The notes under the pieces are model-generated. The model had not been told where the DNA came from. It saw nothing but the letters and a program-made list of their open reading frames with translations, and searched no databases. Shown in pieces: positions 16,085-25,562 of a DNA stretch of 64,000 nt. The first letter of the stretch is position 1. Each line of letters opens with the position of its first letter. Position numbers and translations under genes: made by a program. Source of the stretch: Prauserella alba (GTDB lineage: Bacteria; Actinomycetota; Actinomycetes; Mycobacteriales; Pseudonocardiaceae); assembly GCF_024171735.1 (NCBI RefSeq), contig NZ_JAMTCH010000005.1, positions 62,001 to 126,000 of the forward strand, written 5' to 3'.

Positions 16085-16096
16085 TACACCGGTGTA
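16085..16096. promoter_or_regulatory. 12-bp perfect palindrome upstream of the DUF6918 gene
   Basis: TACACCGGTGTA is perfectly symmetric and immediately precedes an ACTAGGGT segment that could be part of a -10. The same core ACACCGGTGT recurs at 19603-19612 ahead of the PH-domain gene. A regulator or promoter role is inferred. Confidence 0.35.
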
Positions 16097-16228
16097 CTAG
16101 GGTTGCGCCACACGTGCAGACCACTCAGCGTTGATCAAGAATCGCCGCTTCCCCTTTTCAGGTGACGATCGACCGTCCGGTGCTGCACGGGTCCCCCTCC
16201 GAATTTCGAAGTGACAAAGGAAGATCTC

Positions 16229-16675
16229 GTGGCTGACACCCTCAAGGAAGCTCTGCTCGACTCGACCCGTCGTCCGGACGTCGTCACCGACCTGACCACG
16301 CTCATCGACCAGGAGGTCGACGACAAGAGCGGCGTGTCCGGCACGGTCATCAAGACCGGCTACGGCGCAGTCAAGAAGATCAAGCCGGGCATCATCGGTT
16401 CCGCTGTGGACAGCCTGCTGGACGACTTCGTCGCGGCCCTCGAGCCGATCTTCGCGGACTTCAAGGCGAACGGCGGCGGCGACTTCGGCGCCTACCTGCC
16501 CACGCGCAGCGACGAGGCCTCCGACGCGCTGCTGTCGGTCACCGACGCCCGCGCCGAGAAGTCCTCGCGCGACTCCATCAAGAAGGTCTACGAGAAGCTG
16601 CGCCCGAAGGGCAAGGAGAACGTGGTGGAGGCGCTGCCGCGACTCGGCGCGCTCATCCAGAAGCACGCGGGCTGA
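16229..16675 (+). CDS. DUF6918 family protein
   Basis: This soluble protein of about 148 residues is conserved in actinobacteria. The landmarks are TLKEALLDSTRRPDVVTDLTTLIDQEV at the start, KPGIIGSAVDSLLDDFVAALEPIFADF in the middle and YLPTRSDEASDALLSVTDARAEKS ... KGKENVVEALPRLGALIQKHAG at the end, which matches DUF6918. It is helical and has no known activity. GTG 16229 is chosen because AAGGAAG lies 5 nt upstream; an in-frame GTG at 16211 would add six residues. A strong terminator follows. Confidence 0.85.
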   Translation: MADTLKEALLDSTRRPDVVTDLTTLIDQEVDDKSGVSGTVIKTGYGAVKKIKPGIIGSAVDSLLDDFVAALEPIFADFKANGGGDFGAYLPTRSDEASDALLSVTDARAEKSSRDSIKKVYEKLRPKGKENVVEALPRLGALIQKHAG

Positions 16676-16693
16676 CCACCCGGATTCCACACG

Positions 16694-16730
16694 AAAGGGC
16701 TACCTTCCCGGACCGGGAAGGTAGCCCTTT
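16694..16730. terminator. Bidirectional intrinsic terminator
   Basis: A perfect 17-bp stem (AAAGGGCTACCTTCCCG and its complement) with a 3-nt GAC loop, flanked by short A and T runs, lies between the convergent DUF6918 and cwsA genes. It can serve both. Confidence 0.88.
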
Positions 16731-16828
16731 CGTTGTGCTCGTCGGCGAGCTGGCCCGTCGTCGGAACCGGCACCCGCCGGCCGGCGCCGTGTTGCGCGTG
16801 GCCGGTGGTTCGGCGTCGCGACGGTGTC

Positions 16829-17371
16829 TCAGGCCTGCTTCGGCTGCGGCGTCGCGCTCGGCTGGCCGTTGCTGCCTGCCACGCCGCCCGTCTCCGGGTT
16901 GTCCGTGCTCTGCGGCGGGGCAGGCGCCACCGGGGTCTCCGGCTTCGGCCGCAGCGCGTACGCGACACCGGCGATCACGGCGATGGCCAGCAGAATCGGA
17001 AGCTTCTTGCGCTTCTTCTTCTCGCCGGTCTCCGCGCCACCGGATGCAGCGCCCTTGGCCTCCTTCATCGCCACCTTGAAGTCCTTCTTGGCGGCCTTGA
17101 AGTCCTTCTTGGCGCGACGCTTCGACTCGCCCGCAGCCTTCGCGGCCTTCACGGCGGCCTTCTTGGCCTTGCGGGTCGGCTCGGTCAGCCCGTCACGGCG
17201 CTCGTCGGCGACCTGCTTGGCCTTCTTCGCGCTCTTGGAGACCTCTTTGCTGGCCTTCTTGGCCTGCGCGGCCAGCTTCTTCTGGGCACGGCGCGAGGAC
17301 TTCACGACCTCGTCGGTGCCATCGGTCAGCCGGTCCTTCACGGACTCACCCGCCTCCGCGGTTCGAGTCAT
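16829..17371 (-). CDS. cwsA: CwsA-like cell wall/cell division protein
   Basis: This Lys/Ala-rich protein of about 180 residues has a long basic helical region (KKLAAQAKKASKEVSKSAKKAKQ ...), one membrane segment (KKLPILLAIAVIAGVAYALRP, residues about 127-146) and a Pro-rich tail. The position immediately left of ppiA and the composition match CwsA (Rv0008c in M. tuberculosis), which interacts with Wag31 and CrgA to link septation with polar growth. Identification rests mainly on synteny and architecture because the family diverges rapidly. ATG 17371 is used since GAGGTGGAG lies upstream. Confidence 0.75.
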   Translation of the reverse strand: MTRTAEAGESVKDRLTDGTDEVVKSSRRAQKKLAAQAKKASKEVSKSAKKAKQVADERRDGLTEPTRKAKKAAVKAAKAAGESKRRAKKDFKAAKKDFKVAMKEAKGAASGGAETGEKKKRKKLPILLAIAVIAGVAYALRPKPETPVAPAPPQSTDNPETGGVAGSNGQPSATPQPKQA

Positions 17372-17460
17372 CGCCTCCACCTCGTTATTCGTTGGTTGTC
17401 TGCGTGTCACACTACCCGCCATCCTGCCCCTTACCGCCGGATTATGCCCGGGATGGCACG

Positions 17461-18018
<558 letters not shown>

Positions 18019-18037
18019 TCTCTCACCGGCACGTGCA

Positions 18038-18991
18038 GTGACTCAGCCTCCGTATCCGCCCGACCACGAACCGGCCAGGGCCGACGGCGGTGCCCGGCCC
18101 GGTTGCTGGTGGCATCCGGGCAAGCCGACGGGTCTGAGCTGTGTGCGCTGTGGCCGTCCGGCCTGTCCGGACTGCCTGCGTGAGGCGTCCGTCGGCTACC
18201 AGTGCATCGACTGTGTCGAAGCCGCACGTGCCCAGCAGCGCCGACCACAGCCGCTACGCCCCGGCGACCGCACGGTCGCCGGGGCGCGCGTGTCGTCGAA
18301 GAACGTCGTCACGCCGCTGCTGATCGCGGTCAACGTGCTGTTCTACGTCGTCACCGCCGCCCAGGCGGGCGACCCGATGAACAACCAGAACTCGGCGCTG
18401 CTCGAGGACGGTTCGCTGTGGCCGCTGGCCATCCACCTCCAGGGCGAGTGGCTACGGCTGGGCGTCTCGGGATTCCTGCACTACGGCCTGCTCCACCTCG
18501 CGATGAACATGCTCGCGCTGTGGATCCTCGGCAAGGACCTCGAGCTGCTGCTCGGCAAGGTCCGGTTCCTCGCGCTGTACCTCGTGTCGCTGCTCGGCGG
18601 GTCGACCGCCGTGTTCCTGCTGGGCGATCTGAACACCGGAACTGCGGGCGCGTCCGGCGCCGTGTACGGCCTCATGGGTGCCCTGCTCGTCGCGGTCCTG
18701 CGGCTGAAACTCAACCCCGGCGGCGCGATCGGCATCATCGCGATCAACCTCGTGCTGACCGTGACCATCCCCGGCATCTCGCTGCTCGGTCACCTCGGCG
18801 GCCTGGTCGCGGGTGCGCTCGTGATGGTGGCGATGCTGTACGGCCCGCAGAAGGACCGCACCGCCTACCAGGCCACGGTCGTGGCGCTCCTCGTCGCAGC
18901 GTGCGTCGGCCTGATCATCTACCGCGATTCGACGATCGCGTCCGACATCTGCCGCGGCTACCCTGCGCTCTGCACCGGAGCGACCGTCTGA
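18038..18991 (+). CDS. Rhomboid family intramembrane serine protease with N-terminal zinc ribbon
   Basis: The protein has about 317 residues. An N-terminal Cys-rich B-box/zinc-ribbon-like module (GCWWHPGKPTGLSCVRCGRPACPDCLREASVGYQCIDC) is followed by six or seven hydrophobic segments. The rhomboid catalytic dyad is visible: Ser in TAGASGAVYGLMG near residue 206 and His in SLLGHLGGLVAGA near residue 250. HLAMNMLALW supplies the conserved His/Asn of TM2. It cleaves membrane proteins within the bilayer; no substrate is indicated. GTG 18038 starts 19 bp after the ppiA stop, so cotranscription is likely. Confidence 0.92.
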   Translation: MTQPPYPPDHEPARADGGARPGCWWHPGKPTGLSCVRCGRPACPDCLREASVGYQCIDCVEAARAQQRRPQPLRPGDRTVAGARVSSKNVVTPLLIAVNVLFYVVTAAQAGDPMNNQNSALLEDGSLWPLAIHLQGEWLRLGVSGFLHYGLLHLAMNMLALWILGKDLELLLGKVRFLALYLVSLLGGSTAVFLLGDLNTGTAGASGAVYGLMGALLVAVLRLKLNPGGAIGIIAINLVLTVTIPGISLLGHLGGLVAGALVMVAMLYGPQKDRTAYQATVVALLVAACVGLIIYRDSTIASDICRGYPALCTGATV

Positions 18992-19069
18992 CCAGCGTCC
19001 TCGCCGCCGAGCGGGGCATCCACTGCCGAGTCGCCCCGGTGTCGGGGCGGTGAGCTCGCAGGCGCCGGT

Positions 19070-19588
19070 TCAGTCGCCCGTCGCCCGGTCCGAGCCAGGA
19101 CCGGCGTGACGAGCCTGCAGGGCGGTGAGGTCGTCGTGGACGTCGCGCGGGTCGGCGCCCAGTTCGAGCCAGCCCAGCACGACGAGTCCCGAGTGCACGC
19201 CCTCGTCGCCGTCGGCCCCGGAGACCGCGGTGTGCGGCGCAGCGGCGACGGGTTCGATCTCGAGCGCTGCGGCGTCGCGCCCCAGCCTGCGCACCGTCGT
19301 CAGCCGGATCCCGACCTCGCGCCAGGCCAGCCGTCTGGTGCCGCCGAGACTGCGGATCCGCACGCCCGCGGCGTCGGCCGCCAACCGGGGACGTACGAAC
19401 GTGCCGTACGCGGCCGCCGATGCCATCGCCACCGCACCGAGACCGAACAGCAGCATGCCCGGCCGGTCGGCCGACCCGGACGCGGCGAACGCGCCGACGG
19501 CCGCACCCGCGGCGAGCACCCAGCCGATCGCCACCAGCCCAGGATGTGTCGACCAACTGAGAGTGGAGTTATCCACAGGGGCATCCAC
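19070..19588 (-). CDS. PH-domain-containing membrane protein (Rv0010c-like)
   Basis: The protein has about 172 residues. Two hydrophobic segments (LVAIGWVLAAGAAVGAFAAS and MLLFGLGAVAMASAAAYGTF) are followed by a bacterial PH-like domain (RPRLAADAAGVRIRSLGGTRRLAWREVGIRLTTVRRLGRDAAALEIE). The position next to crgA matches Rv0010c. The start is uncertain: GTG 19588 is used, with a TTG at 19600 in frame, and neither has a convincing ribosome site. The start region overlaps a DnaA-box sequence. Confidence 0.78.
   Translation of the reverse strand: MDAPVDNSTLSWSTHPGLVAIGWVLAAGAAVGAFAASGSADRPGMLLFGLGAVAMASAAAYGTFVRPRLAADAAGVRIRSLGGTRRLAWREVGIRLTTVRRLGRDAAALEIEPVAAAPHTAVSGADGDEGVHSGLVVLGWLELGADPRDVHDDLTALQARHAGPGSDRATGD
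19569..19577 (+). promoter_or_regulatory. Isolated DnaA-box-like sequence
   Basis: TTATCCACA is an exact consensus DnaA box, followed at 19583-19589 by ATCCACA. It covers the first codons of the PH-domain gene. One box and a partial one do not make an origin, but they could bind DnaA. Confidence 0.35.
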
Positions 19589-19602
19589 AGTGGGGATCAA
19601 TC

Positions 19603-19612
19603 ACACCGGTGT
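19603..19612. promoter_or_regulatory. ACACCGGTGT palindrome upstream of the PH-domain gene
   Basis: This perfect 10-bp palindrome shares its core with the 12-bp palindrome at 16085-16096. It sits 15 bp from the probable start codon, within the expected promoter region. A binding-site role is inference. Confidence 0.3.
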
Positions 19613-19656
19613 AATCCGATGTGCTGCGCCGGTACCGAGCCGATCCGCCGATCGGC

Positions 19657-19923
19657 TCAACGCCACTTCATCGTCATGAGCAGGCCACTGATCATCAGCG
19701 CGAACCCGATCGCGAAGTTCCAGTTGCCCAGCTCCAACATGAAGGGGATCTTGTCGCCCGCGAGGTAGTTGACGACCAGCCAGGCCAGTCCCAGCAGCAT
19801 CAACCCGAACATGACGATCTTGTAAGGAAGCGGCGACGGACCGGCCGCGGCAACCTTGACCGGGGTTTTCCGGTCGGCCGGCGGGGTGTATGCCGTCTTC
19901 TTGCGGACCTTGGACTTGGGCAT
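19657..19923 (-). CDS. crgA: Cell division protein CrgA
   Basis: This small protein of 88 residues has a basic N-terminus (MPKSKVRKKTAYTPP) and two membrane segments (KIVMFGLMLLGLAWLVVNYLAG and NWNFAIGFALMISGLLMTMKW), the full CrgA architecture. CrgA recruits and stabilises septal and peptidoglycan synthesis proteins (FtsZ, FtsI/PBPs, CwsA). ATG 19923 has GAGGGA upstream at 5 nt. Its placement between the PH-domain gene and the sortase matches mycobacterial order. A perfect palindrome ACGTTAACGT (19986-19995) lies in its promoter region. Confidence 0.95.
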   Translation of the reverse strand: MPKSKVRKKTAYTPPADRKTPVKVAAAGPSPLPYKIVMFGLMLLGLAWLVVNYLAGDKIPFMLELGNWNFAIGFALMISGLLMTMKWR

Positions 19924-20121
19924 TGATGTCCCTCGTGCTCTGCGAATCGAAACGCGTGGCGGACTTGGGCCACCGCCACTAAGACACGTTAACGTAAGCG
20001 CCCAGACGTCCGAAGCAGTACTGAGAAGCCCGTGAGCAGCGCGCCGCACCGCGGCGCGCGACGCTGCGCGTGACGCGGAGCGCGCGACCACGGGCCGGAG
20101 TCATGGGCGAGAGGAGCCCCC

Positions 20122-21036
20122 TTGTCGACGTCCGACGAGGAATCCGGGACCGCGAGGGTCCCGGCAACCGGTGCGGAATCCCCCGCGGCCAGCGCCGCGG
20201 ACCGGCCTCCGGTGCCGCCGCCGCGGCCCCGTGGTGGAAAGCTGCGCACCGCCGTCCGAGGCTTCGGCGAAGTGCTCATCACGCTCGGTCTCGTGCTGTT
20301 GCTGTTCGTGGTCTACGAGTTGTACGTCACGAACTGGAAGTCCGGCAGGCTTCAACGCGAGGCCAGCGCCCAGCTGGAACAGGAATGGCGCAGCGCGCCG
20401 CAGGGCGAGCGGAAACTCCACGTCGACCCGGCGGACGGCCAGGCGTTCGCCCGCATGTACATCCCCACGTTCGGTGTCGACTGGAGCTTCACCGTGCAGG
20501 AAGGTGTCGGCCCCGACGCACTGGAGGTCGGCCCAGGGCACTACAAGAACACCGCCATGCCCGGCCAGCCCGGCAACGTCGGCATCGCCGGCCACCGCGT
20601 CGGCAAAGGCGCCCCGTTCAACGACCTCGACCTGCTGAACTCGTGCGACCCCGTCGTCGTCGAAACCGGCGACAGCTTCTACGTCTACCGCGTGCTGCCC
20701 ATGCGGGACGAGGTCGACGGCTGGGCCGACAGCAAGGGCGGGCAGCAACAGTGCGCCAACGTCGCCCCGCTGCAGGACAAGCAGGGCGCCTACGACGAGA
20801 CGTTCGGCAGGCGCATCGTGCTGCCGGACCGCGGCGACGCCGTGGCGCCCGTGCCGTACAAGGCCCGCAACCCGCTGCCGAAGGCGTCGCAGGCTTCGCT
20901 GCTCACGCTCACCACCTGCCACCCGCAGTTCTCCGACGCCGAACGCATGATCATCCACGGGGTGCTGACGAACCAGTACAAGAAGGCCGAAGGCACCGGC
21001 TACGACGACCTGCTGGCCGCGATCGGGGAGGCGTGA
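20122..21036 (+). CDS. Class E sortase
   Basis: This transpeptidase of about 304 residues has a Pro-rich cytoplasmic N-terminus and one membrane anchor (FGEVLITLGLVLLLFVVYELYV, residues about 47-70). The catalytic triad is His in VGIAGHRVGKGAPF near residue 158, Cys in LLTLTTCHPQF near 270 and Arg in DAERMI seven residues after it. Class E sortases attach LAxTG-type proteins to peptidoglycan in high-GC actinobacteria. TTG 20122 is used: GAGAGGAG lies about 6 nt upstream. It is followed 1 bp later by a 51-residue membrane protein. The Rv0012 position in mycobacteria is equivalent. Confidence 0.9.
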   Translation: MSTSDEESGTARVPATGAESPAASAADRPPVPPPRPRGGKLRTAVRGFGEVLITLGLVLLLFVVYELYVTNWKSGRLQREASAQLEQEWRSAPQGERKLHVDPADGQAFARMYIPTFGVDWSFTVQEGVGPDALEVGPGHYKNTAMPGQPGNVGIAGHRVGKGAPFNDLDLLNSCDPVVVETGDSFYVYRVLPMRDEVDGWADSKGGQQQCANVAPLQDKQGAYDETFGRRIVLPDRGDAVAPVPYKARNPLPKASQASLLTLTTCHPQFSDAERMIIHGVLTNQYKKAEGTGYDDLLAAIGEA

Positions 21037-21037
21037 C

Positions 21038-21193
21038 ATGTACGGCTGGATCTGGCGCCACCTGCCCGGCCCCGTCGCCCTGCGCGTCGTCGAGGCGCTC
21101 GTCCTCGTGGCGGCGGTCGTGGCGCTGCTGATGTTCGTCGTGTTCCCGTGGGTCGAACCGATGTTGCCGTTCAACGACGTCTCGGTGCAGTAG
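21038..21193 (+). CDS. Small membrane protein following the sortase
   Basis: This 51-codon frame, below usual length cutoffs, reads MYGWIWRHLPGPVALRVVEA, then a strongly hydrophobic segment ending MFVVFPWVEPMLP. One transmembrane helix is predicted. ATG 21038 begins 1 bp after the sortase stop, so the two are likely translationally coupled. Trp/Pro-rich ends and the position are typical of small conserved genes beside class E sortase in this lineage. Function unknown; it may assist the sortase or its pilin-like substrates. Confidence 0.7.
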   Translation: MYGWIWRHLPGPVALRVVEALVLVAAVVALLMFVVFPWVEPMLPFNDVSVQ

Positions 21194-21200
21194 TCCGAAC

Positions 21201-21253
21201 GCCCCCAGGGGCACTTTGGTGGCGCTCAATGCAACCACAGTGCCCTTGGGGGC
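21201..21253. repeat. Palindromic repeat family A, copy 2
   Basis: Imperfect 23-bp arms (21201-21223 and 21231-21253) flank the loop GCTCAAT. It lies between the small membrane gene and pabA/trpG and may terminate the sortase transcript. Confidence 0.85.
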
Positions 21254-21287
21254 ATGTCCGCACCTGTCGGATCGGTATCCTGCGGTT

Positions 21288-21926
21288 ATGCGTGTACTGG
21301 TCGTCGACAACTACGACAGCTTCGTCTACAACCTCGTGCAGTACCTGGCGCAGCTCGGCGCCGAGCCCGAGGTGTGGCGCAACGACGTCGTCGACCCCGA
21401 CACGGTGCCGCGGTTCGACGGCGTGCTCGTCTCGCCCGGCCCCGGCACGCCGGAACGCGCCGGGCGCAGCATCGACGTGATCAACCGGTGCGCCGCCGAC
21501 GGCGTGCCGATGCTCGGCGTGTGCCTCGGCCATCAGGCCCTCGGCGTCGCCTGGGGTGCGACCGTGGACCGCGCGCCCGAACTGCTGCACGGCAAGACCA
21601 GCCAGGTGCAGCACGGCGGTGCAGGAGTGCTCGCCGGACTGCCCGAACCGTTCACCGCCACGCGCTATCACTCGCTGACCGTGCTGCCCGAGACGATCCC
21701 CGACGTCTTCGAGGTCACCGGCCGCACCGAGTCCGGCGTCGTCATGGGCATGCGCCACCGGGAGTTGCCGCTCGAAGGCGTGCAGTTCCACCCCGAGTCC
21801 GTCCTCACCCAGGGCGGGCACCGCATGCTCGCCAACTGGATGGCGGCTGCGGGCCATGCCGTCGCCCCCGCGACCGTCGACAGCCTCGAACAGGCCACCC
21901 GGTCCCTGCAGCAGGCAGCCGCCTGA
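21288..21926 (+). CDS. pabA: Aminodeoxychorismate/anthranilate synthase component II (glutamine amidotransferase)
   Basis: This class I amidotransferase of about 212 residues hydrolyses glutamine and channels ammonia to a chorismate-using partner (PabB or TrpE). The nucleophile Cys is in GVPMLGVCLGHQALG near residue 80; the His and Glu of the triad are in GVQFHPESVLTQGG near residues 169-171. The start MRVLVVDNYDSFVYNLVQYL is the standard beginning. No partner gene is adjacent, as is usual for the orphan PabA/TrpG copy at this locus (Rv0013). A TATCCT segment 6 bp upstream of the ATG suggests a leaderless transcript. Confidence 0.92.
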   Translation: MRVLVVDNYDSFVYNLVQYLAQLGAEPEVWRNDVVDPDTVPRFDGVLVSPGPGTPERAGRSIDVINRCAADGVPMLGVCLGHQALGVAWGATVDRAPELLHGKTSQVQHGGAGVLAGLPEPFTATRYHSLTVLPETIPDVFEVTGRTESGVVMGMRHRELPLEGVQFHPESVLTQGGHRMLANWMAAAGHAVAPATVDSLEQATRSLQQAAA

Positions 21927-22143
21927 CCGCTCACCCCGCCGGTCGGGCGGCCGCGGCGGTGCGCCACGCCGTGGTTCGTCGCTGAGAGCGCGACGCGGAA
22001 GCCCCACACGCCTGATCCCCGCACGCCTGAAGACCGCGGCACGAGAAGACCACGGCACGACAAGACCACGAGAAGCCCACGCACGAGAACGGCCGCGCCA
22101 CCCGGCAGGGCGGCGCGGCCGTCACGGCTCATCGCGGGGTGGA

Positions 22144-24162
22144 TCAGGGGTTGCCGCCACCGGGCGGGTCGAAGATCCCGCCGCCGTCGTCCTCCTCCTC
22201 ACTGGATGACGACGACGATCCGCCCTCCTCGGCACCGATGTACAGGGTCACCGGCTGGCCCTTCGTGATCGCCTCACCGGGCGCCGGGCTGCTGTTGGTG
22301 ACCTTGCCGATGTTCTCCTCGTCGGCGCCGGGGTCGGCGACCCGGCTCGGCTGACCGCCCTTCCAGCCCGCGTCCTTCAGCGCCTGCACAGCCTGCTGGT
22401 ACGTCTTGCCGGTCAGATCCGGCATGTCCATCTGCTGGTTGGCGCCGTTGGACACGGTCAACTGGATGGTGTGACCGCGTTCGAACTCGCCCGCGTTTGG
22501 CGTCTGGCTGATCACCGTGCCCTGGGGCTGTTCGCTGTCGGTGGTCGTGCGCGACACCGTGAAGCCGAGCTCCTCGAGTCGCGACTTCGCCTCGGGGAAC
22601 TTCTTGCCCTGCATGTTCTCGACGGTGATCTTCTCGGGCGCCTTGCCCAGCGTGATCTTCACGCTCGTGCCCGATTCGACCTCGTGGTGCGCGGCCGGGT
22701 TCTGCTTGATGACCGTGTCCACGGCCGACGCGTCGTCGACCTCCTCGTACGCGACGTCCTGGTCGAGCGAGAGCCCGGCGTCCTTCAGTGCCTGCTCGGC
22801 CTCGCCCTGGTCCAGGCTCTGCAGGTCCGGCACCCGCACCTGCGACGGTTTGACGCCCACCTGCATCGTCAGCTGCTCGCTGACGTCCATGCGCGTGCCC
22901 GCCGACGGCGACACCGCCAGCACCGTGCCCCGCTGGTCCGGGGTGCACGCGTTCGGGTCGCTCGGATCGGCCTGGGCCCGGCAGATGACCTCTTCCTGCT
23001 GAACGTTCGTGAAGCCTTCGTTGTTCAGCTGTTCGACCGCCACCGCGGTCTGTTGCCCCACGACGTCCGGAACGGCCCGTTCCGTCGTCGTTCTGCTGTC
23101 GAACACGCCTGCCAGCCAGGCGGCGAACGCGACGAGACCCACGCCGAGCAGCACGAGCAGCGCGATGAGCCAGCCCTTCCTACGGCGGCGTCTCCGCTCG
23201 TCCTCGTCGTCGTACGCGGGGGCGTAGTCGGCGTCGTCGTAGTCGTCGGCGGGGCCGCCCGCGGGCGCGCCCATCACCTGGGTGCGTTCCTCGTCGGACA
23301 TCACCATCGGCGCGGACGGACGTTGCCCGGTGAGGGTGCGCACCAGGTCGGAGCGCATCTCGGCGGCCGATTGGTAACGGTTGTCCGCCCCCTTGGCGAG
23401 CGCCTTCAGCACGACCGCATCGAGCTCGGGCGAGACCTCCGGGTTCATCGCCGACGGCGGTTTCGGATCCTCCCGCACGTGCTGATAAGCCACCGCCACC
23501 GGCGAATCGCCCGTGAACGGCGGATCGCCCGTCACCAGTTCGTACAGCACGCAGCCCGCCGCGTAGACGTCGCTGCGGGCGTCGACCCGCTCGCCCCGCG
23601 CCTGCTCCGGCGACAGGTACTGCGCCGTGCCGATGACCGCGGCCGTCTGCGTCATCGCGGCCTGCCCGTCGTGCACGGCGCGGGCGATGCCGAAGTCCAT
23701 CACCTTGACTGCACCGCCCCGCGTGATCATCACGTTGGCAGGCTTGACGTCGCGGTGCACGATGCCGTGACGGTGTGAGAAGTCCAGCGCAGCCGACACA
23801 TCGGCCATGACCTCCATGGCCCGCTGCTCCGGCATCGGGCCCTCGGTCTTGACGATGTCGCGCAGTGTCCTGCCCTCGACGTACTCCATGACGATGTAGG
23901 GCAGCGGGCCGTACTCGGTGTCGGCCTCACCGGTGTCGTACACGGCGACGATCGCCGGGTGGTTCAGCGCGGCGGCGTTCTGCGCCTCGCGGCGAAACCG
24001 CTCCTGGAACTGGGGGTCGCGGGCCAGGTCGGCACGCAGGATCTTGACGGCCACCTCACGGCCGAGCCGCACGTCGTGGGCGTGGTGGACCTCGGACATG
24101 CCGCCGTACCCGAGCGTGTCGCCAAGCTCGTAGCGGTTGGAGAGCATTCTCGGTGCGCTCAT
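22144..24162 (-). CDS. pknB: Ser/Thr protein kinase PknB with PASTA domains
   Basis: This kinase of about 672 residues has an N-terminal Hanks kinase domain (glycine loop [14 protein letters not shown] lysine near residue 40, HRDVKPANV catalytic loop, DFGIAR, activation loop [17 protein letters not shown]). A cytoplasmic linker, one membrane segment ([22 protein letters not shown] near 335) and four extracellular PASTA repeats follow ([36 protein letters not shown]). The PASTA region senses muropeptides and lipid II; the kinase controls cell-wall synthesis and division. ATG 24162 overlaps the pknA stop (ATGA). It is the last gene of the fhaA-pknB operon. Confidence 0.96.
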   Translation of the reverse strand: MSAPRMLSNRYELGDTLGYGGMSEVHHAHDVRLGREVAVKILRADLARDPQFQERFRREAQNAAALNHPAIVAVYDTGEADTEYGPLPYIVMEYVEGRTLRDIVKTEGPMPEQRAMEVMADVSAALDFSHRHGIVHRDVKPANVMITRGGAVKVMDFGIARAVHDGQAAMTQTAAVIGTAQYLSPEQARGERVDARSDVYAAGCVLYELVTGDPPFTGDSPVAVAYQHVREDPKPPSAMNPEVSPELDAVVLKALAKGADNRYQSAAEMRSDLVRTLTGQRPSAPMVMSDEERTQVMGAPAGGPADDYDDADYAPAYDDEDERRRRRRKGWLIALLVLLGVGLVAFAAWLAGVFDSRTTTERAVPDVVGQQTAVAVEQLNNEGFTNVQQEEVICRAQADPSDPNACTPDQRGTVLAVSPSAGTRMDVSEQLTMQVGVKPSQVRVPDLQSLDQGEAEQALKDAGLSLDQDVAYEEVDDASAVDTVIKQNPAAHHEVESGTSVKITLGKAPEKITVENMQGKKFPEAKSRLEELGFTVSRTTTDSEQPQGTVISQTPNAGEFERGHTIQLTVSNGANQQMDMPDLTGKTYQQAVQALKDAGWKGGQPSRVADPGADEENIGKVTNSSPAPGEAITKGQPVTLYIGAEEGGSSSSSSEEEDDGGGIFDPPGGGNP

Positions 24163-25562
24163 TGCTCGGTGCCGTCCCACTTCGTCCACGGTGTGCCCGT
24201 CATGCCTTCTGCGTTCTCGTCCAGGGCCCCGACGGTGCCGTCGGAACCGGTTGTCGTTTCACCGGCGGTGCTCACGCCGACTGCGCCGATGACCCCGTCG
24301 CCACCGATGTCGCCCGACGCCTGCGACCAGTTACCGCCGGTCGGCGGCGGCTGGTCCCCGACCCTGCCCGGAGGCGCGTCGGAGTCCTGCCCGAGCAGCA
24401 CGATCAGCAGCGCGGCGACGACGGCCACGACCAGGACTGCGGCCAACGTGAGAAGTATCCACATCCCCGCGGGCCGCTGTCGCTGGTGAGCCCCCGGCGC
24501 GCCCACGCCCGGCGGAGTCATGCCGTGGGACGTACCCCCGTGGCCCCCCATGACGCCGTTCTGTGCCGGTGAGACCGGTGACACCGGCCGCATCGTCGGG
24601 TGCGAACCCTGCCCCACCGTATTCGGCTGCGGCTGGCCACCGGCCTGTCCCGCCGGTGTGACCTGTCCTGCAGGCGTGCCTGCGACATGGCCGGCCGTGC
24701 CGTAGCCCGCGATCCCGGACGGCATCGGCAGCGGATGGCCGGCCTTCACCGCGGCGACCGCCGCGGCGAACTCGCCTCCGCTGGCATAGCGCTGGCGCGG
24801 ATCCTTCACGAGTGTGGCATCGATCACGGCACGTGCCCCGGGTGGCACGTCCGGCGGCAACGGCGGCGGCACGTCGCGGATGTGCATCATCGCCACGGTC
24901 ACCGCGTTGTCCGACAGGAACGGCCTGCGCCCGGCGAGGCACTCGTACCCGCACACCGCGAGCGAGTAGACGTCGCTTCCCGGTTCGGCGTCCTGCCCGA
25001 GCGCCTGTTCGGGGGCGATGTAGTGGGCGGTGCCCATCACCATGCCGTTGCGCGTCACGGGTGCCGAATCCGCGGCCTTGGCGATGCCGAAGTCCGTCAG
25101 CTTCACCGCCCCCGTGGGCGTCACCATGATGTTGCCGGGCTTGACGTCGCGGTGCACCAGCCCGCGCTCGTGCGCGGCCTGCAGCGCGTAGCCCGCCTGT
25201 TCGAGGACGTCGAGGGTGCGTTCGGCCGAGATCCGGCCCTCGCGCTGCAGGATCCCCGCGAGCGGTTCGCCCTCGACCATCTCCATGACCAGGAACGCGA
25301 TCGCGGACTCGCCGGCTTCGGTCTCGCCGTAGTCGTGCACCGCCGCGATGTTCTGGTGGTTCAGCGACGCGGTCGTCTTCGCCTCCGCGCGGAACCGGTG
25401 CAGGAATTCGGCGTTGCCGGACAACTCGGCTTTGAGGATCTTCACCGCCACGGGCCGGTCCAGACGGGTGTCGCTGGCTTCCCACACCTCGCCCATGCCG
25501 CCGACGGCGATCTGGCTGGTCAGACGATAACGCTCCGCGATCAGTTGCCCGGTCGACAGCAT
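24159..25562 (-). CDS. pknA: Ser/Thr protein kinase PknA
   Basis: This kinase of about 467 residues has the motifs [20 protein letters not shown] (Lys near 41), [39 protein letters not shown]. After a Gly/Pro/Gln-rich linker comes one membrane segment ([25 protein letters not shown] near 370) and a short extracellular tail of about 70 residues without PASTA repeats. PknA acts with PknB on division and peptidoglycan enzymes. It starts immediately after the pbpA stop. Confidence 0.95.
   Translation of the reverse strand: MLSTGQLIAERYRLTSQIAVGGMGEVWEASDTRLDRPVAVKILKAELSGNAEFLHRFRAEAKTTASLNHQNIAAVHDYGETEAGESAIAFLVMEMVEGEPLAGILQREGRISAERTLDVLEQAGYALQAAHERGLVHRDVKPGNIMVTPTGAVKLTDFGIAKAADSAPVTRNGMVMGTAHYIAPEQALGQDAEPGSDVYSLAVCGYECLAGRRPFLSDNAVTVAMMHIRDVPPPLPPDVPPGARAVIDATLVKDPRQRYASGGEFAAAVAAVKAGHPLPMPSGIAGYGTAGHVAGTPAGQVTPAGQAGGQPQPNTVGQGSHPTMRPVSPVSPAQNGVMGGHGGTSHGMTPPGVGAPGAHQRQRPAGMWILLTLAAVLVVAVVAALLIVLLGQDSDAPPGRVGDQPPPTGGNWSQASGDIGGDGVIGAVGVSTAGETTTGSDGTVGALDENAEGMTGTPWTKWDGTEQ

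Noticed and set aside
19565-19590. Replication origin
   Set aside because: One exact and one partial DnaA box, no AT-rich unwinding element, and no dnaA/dnaN neighbours.
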